From contig JACPQZ010000020.1 of assembly GCA_016190205.1 (NCBI GenBank), positions 1 to 8,699 on the forward strand: a stretch of DNA of 8,699 bases. Direction: 5' to 3'. Positions within the stretch are counted from its first letter, which is position 1; each line of letters begins with the position of its first letter. Below are positions 6,621-8,699 of the stretch, piece by piece. The notes under the pieces were generated by a model. That model did not search any database, was not told the DNA's origin, and saw nothing but the letters and a program-made list of their open reading frames with translations. The position numbers and the translations under genes were made by a program. The stretch is from Candidatus Omnitrophota bacterium (GTDB taxonomy: Bacteria; Omnitrophota; JACPQZ01).

Positions 6621-7495
6621 CTGAACTTCCTCTCGCGTTCTTTGAAGAAATAGATGAGGGGGTCCACATATCCCGCCTCCGTGGAGATGGGCACGACATC
6701 CACCTGCGTCCCGCGCAGATGCGAGAAGAAGCGCTCCTCCCGGGCCCGCCCGTAGGTTTCATAGCGATTCCTGAACTCGCGGTCGGAGGTGTCGACCAAG
6801 GCCGTCTCCTGGGTCTCGGCATCCACCAGTTCCATCATCCCCACATTGGGAAGCGCCCGCTCGCGCGGGTCCAAAATCTGGATGGCGATGCAATCGTGTT
6901 TTTGATTCGTGATCTTCAGGAGCCTCTCGTACCCTTCGTCGAAGAAATCCGACATGAGAAACACGATGCAGGAGCGCGGTATCACGTCGCTGAAATAGCG
7001 CAGGGCGGCCGCGATGTCCGTCCCCTTCCCCTGCGGCCTGTAATAAAGCACCTCCCGGACCACCCGCAGGACATGCTTGCGCCCCTTCCGGGGCGGGACA
7101 AACTTCTCGACGCGGTCCGAAAAGAGGATGAGCCCCACCTTGTCATTCGAACGCAGGGCGGAAAGGGCGAGGAGCGAGCAGAGTTCCGCAGCGATCTCCG
7201 CCTTAGGTTTTGTGACGGTGCCGAAGTCGCCGGAGGCGGAGATATCCACAAGGAACATGATGGTGAGCTCGCGCTCCTCCACGTATTTTTTGATGAAGGG
7301 CCGGCCCGTCCGGGCCGTCACGTTCCAATCGATGGTGCGGATGTCATCCCCGTAGGTGTACTCCCGCAGGTCGGAAAATTCGATGCCGCGGCCCTTAAAG
7401 ACGCTCCGGTACTCCCCGCCGAAGAGCTCCTGGACCAGCCGCCCCGTCCGGATCTCGATGCGGCGGACCTTGCTTAAGATCTCCTTGGGGATCAT
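6617..7495 (-). CDS. DUF58 protein with vWA-like fold, MoxR partner
   Basis: This 292-aa protein belongs to the DUF58 family, which almost always sits next to moxR. The diagnostic DUF58 block runs from GRGIEFSDLREY (35-46) through DDIRTIDWN (50-58). It is followed by a vWA-like domain with a MIDAS DISAS at 84-88 (DxSxS), a likely MIDAS threonine in GKGTD at 156-160 and an aspartate in SDFFD at 182-186. No signal peptide or membrane helix is visible, so I place it in the cytosol as the probable direct partner of MoxR. Its ATG lies in an ATGA overlap with the moxR stop, and its own stop overlaps the next gene in the same way. The biochemical activity of DUF58 proteins is not established; metal binding is inferred from the intact motif. 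Confidence 0.95.
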   Translation of the reverse strand: MIPKEILSKVRRIEIRTGRLVQELFGGEYRSVFKGRGIEFSDLREYTYGDDIRTIDWNVTARTGRPFIKKYVEERELTIMFLVDISASGDFGTVTKPKAEIAAELCSLLALSALRSNDKVGLILFSDRVEKFVPPRKGRKHVLRVVREVLYYRPQGKGTDIAAALRYFSDVIPRSCIVFLMSDFFDEGYERLLKITNQKHDCIAIQILDPRERALPNVGMMELVDAETQETALVDTSDREFRNRYETYGRAREERFFSHLRGTQVDVVPISTEAGYVDPLIYFFKERERKFR

Positions 7496-8478
7496 GGGAC
7501 CTCAATTTCGTCGAAGATCCTCTTGATGATTTCATCGGAACTTATCTCCTCCGCCTCGGCTTCATAGCTCATGATGAGGCGGTGGCGCAAAACATCCGGA
7601 CCGATTGCCTTGACGTCGTCCGGAGTCACAAACCCCCGGCCCTTTAAAAACGCCTGGGCCTTGGCCGCCAGGGTAAGATAAATGGTGGCGCGGGGAGAAC
7701 CGCCGTAGGAGATGAGGTTTTTAAGATCGAGACCGTACTTCTCCGGGGTGCGGGTCGCAAACACGATGTCAACGATGTAGTCCTTTACCTTCTCGTCGAC
7801 GTAGATCTGATGGGCTACCTGACGGGCCTTGAGGATATCCTGGGACGATACCACAGTTTTCACTTCGATCCCCCGCCCCGTCGTCATGCGCTCAAGGATT
7901 TCACGCTCCTCTTTCTTTTCGGGATAGGTCACCTTGAGCTTGAACATGAAGCGGTCCACCTGGGCCTCGGGCAAGGGATAGGTGCCTTCCTGCTCGATCG
8001 GGTTCTGCGTGGCTAGGACAAGAAAGGGATCTTCCAGCTTAAAGGTGTTTTCCCCGATGGTCACCTGCCTCTCCTGCATGGCCTCCAAAAGCGCGCTCTG
8101 CACCTTGGCCGGGGCGCGGTTGATCTCATCGGCCAACACGAGGTTGGAGAAGATGGGACCTTTCTTCATGGTAAAATCCCCCGTTTTGGGGTTATACACC
8201 AGGGTCCCGGTCAAATCGGCGGGCAAGAGGTCCGGGGTAAACTGGATGCGCTGAAAGTGCGTCCCAATCGTCTGCGCCAATGTGCGGACGGCCAGGGTCT
8301 TGGCGAGACCCGGGACCCCCTCAATAAGTACGTGGCCATCGGCCAACAGGGCCATAATGAGGCGCTCCACGAGATATTTCTGCCCCACAATAACCTTTCC
8401 AATTTCCGTATCAAGCTGCCTCGCAAAGCCGCTTTCCCTTTCAACCAACGCATTGATCTCTCTAATTCCTGTATCCAT
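7492..8478 (-). CDS. moxR: MoxR-family AAA+ ATPase, first gene of the Bat operon
   Basis: This 328-aa protein is a cytosolic AAA+ ATPase of the MoxR family (AAA_3 core plus AAA lid), which is thought to act as a chaperone-like remodeller for vWA-domain partners. Visible motifs are Walker A GVPGLAKT at residues 54-61, Walker B with ADEIN at 116-120, sensor 1 ATQNP at 156-160, the EAQVDRF arginine-finger region at 171-177, and the sensor 2 motif GGSPRA at 259-264. Length is typical for the family and no key residue is missing. There is no signal peptide or membrane segment. The ATG at 8478 has GGAGG 10 nt upstream and lies behind a strong promoter. Its TGA overlaps the ATG of the DUF58 gene by 4 nt, so the pair is probably coupled. 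The family call is secure; the substrate is unknown. Confidence 0.97.
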   Translation of the reverse strand: MDTGIREINALVERESGFARQLDTEIGKVIVGQKYLVERLIMALLADGHVLIEGVPGLAKTLAVRTLAQTIGTHFQRIQFTPDLLPADLTGTLVYNPKTGDFTMKKGPIFSNLVLADEINRAPAKVQSALLEAMQERQVTIGENTFKLEDPFLVLATQNPIEQEGTYPLPEAQVDRFMFKLKVTYPEKKEEREILERMTTGRGIEVKTVVSSQDILKARQVAHQIYVDEKVKDYIVDIVFATRTPEKYGLDLKNLISYGGSPRATIYLTLAAKAQAFLKGRGFVTPDDVKAIGPDVLRHRLIMSYEAEAEEISSDEIIKRIFDEIEVP

Positions 8479-8488
8479 AATAACTTAG

Positions 8489-8493
8489 CCTCC
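8489..8493 (-). promoter_or_regulatory. ribosome binding site of moxR
   Basis: GGAGG on the minus strand lies 10 nt upstream of the ATG at 8478 and within the expected short leader of the transcript. It fixes the moxR start. Confidence 0.8.
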
Positions 8494-8520
8494 TGCTCTC
8501 GCGTTTTAGCCAAGATTCTA

Positions 8521-8549
8521 ATTATAACAAACATATATATCTTATTCAA
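8521..8549 (-). promoter_or_regulatory. sigma70-type promoter of the operon
   Basis: On the minus strand TTGAAT (8549-8544) and a consensus TATAAT (8526-8521) are separated by exactly 17 nt. The -35 box matches TTGACA at four of six positions and the -10 at six of six. The spacer is AT-rich (ATATATAT) in an otherwise GC-rich sequence. Transcription would start near 8514, giving a leader of about 35 nt before moxR. It is the only convincing promoter I see, so it probably drives the whole operon. I see no clear operator palindrome over it. Confidence 0.8.
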
Positions 8550-8699
8550 TGAGGCATAGGTGGGATAGTCCTTCAATCGTGAAAGGCCCGTCTTGTCCCC
8601 TTTGGCCGCCGTCTGTTTTCCCCCCTTACCACCAAACATCGGGGGGGTCGGTGTTCTCCTGGCCGGCTCGGGGAACGGCTGAACTCGGCCCGCTTAAGC
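8550..8699. other. upstream region without a supported gene
   Basis: About 150 bp upstream of the operon promoter returns to high GC. Short open frames touch the right edge: on the minus strand one ends in TAA near 8629 (tail DPPDVWW) and another in TGA near 8575, and on the plus strand a frame from a GTG near 8580 stays open to the edge. None is long enough or recognisable. I see no clear terminator hairpin with a U-run. One of the minus frames could be the end of a preceding gene, but this cannot be decided here. Confidence 0.4.

Noticed and set aside
6527-7477. Long plus-strand open frame of 316 codons
   Set aside because: It lies antisense to the DUF58 gene and the start of the next gene, both of which have clear family motifs. 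High GC makes such shadow frames common, and its translation shows no domain or signal.
8211-8639. Minus-strand frame of 142 codons overlapping the promoter and the 5' end of moxR
   Set aside because: It reads through the promoter and into moxR in another frame. Its translation has no domain, and most of its length is explained by moxR.

Overview
The window carries one long leftward (minus-strand) operon that fills almost all of its 8.7 kb. It is a MoxR/Bat-type operon (named for the Bacteroides aerotolerance genes). In transcription order it runs from right to left: a MoxR-family AAA+ ATPase; a soluble DUF58 protein with a vWA fold; a 331-aa membrane-anchored BatD-like/DUF4381-like protein; BatA and BatB, two membrane-anchored vWA proteins; BatC, a TPR protein with a long acidic Gln/Glu-rich tail; BatD, a large secreted and anchored multi-domain protein; and BatE, a TPR, two-TM, SH3-like protein cut by the left edge. 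All assignments come from reading motifs; no database search was run.

Layout. Positions 8550-8699 hold no gene I can support. A strong sigma70-type promoter (8521-8549) and a GGAGG ribosome site precede moxR. From there the genes are packed without gaps. Four junctions are ATGA overlaps of 4 nt, batB/batC overlap by 19 nt, batC/batD are 2 nt apart, and batD/batE is probably a GTGA overlap. No internal promoter or terminator is evident, so the genes are probably made as one translationally coupled transcript.

How the parts fit. MoxR and DUF58 are predicted to be cytosolic. The 331-aa protein, BatA, BatB, BatD and BatE are predicted inner-membrane proteins, and BatC is exported, with its mature chain probably periplasmic. 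All three vWA proteins keep complete metal-binding (MIDAS) residues. The plausible picture is a MoxR ATPase acting on a vWA/TPR envelope complex, but its substrate is not revealed here. Relatives have been linked to aerotolerance and envelope or stress phenotypes in other bacteria.

The most unusual features are two small repeats placed exactly where signal peptides are encoded. An 88-bp palindromic element (708-795) sits at the batD/batE junction and is read in frame as the start of BatE, supplying part of its apparent signal peptide. A 7-nt tandem repeat (2695-2736) encodes the N-region of the BatD signal peptide.

Organism. The sequence is GC-rich, with Sec signals and a Bat operon of Gram-negative type. 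The GTCATTGCGAGG/GAAGCAATC palindrome is of a kind I associate with several environmental lineages, such as Desulfobacterota-like or Omnitrophota-like genomes. I cannot fix a phylum from this window.
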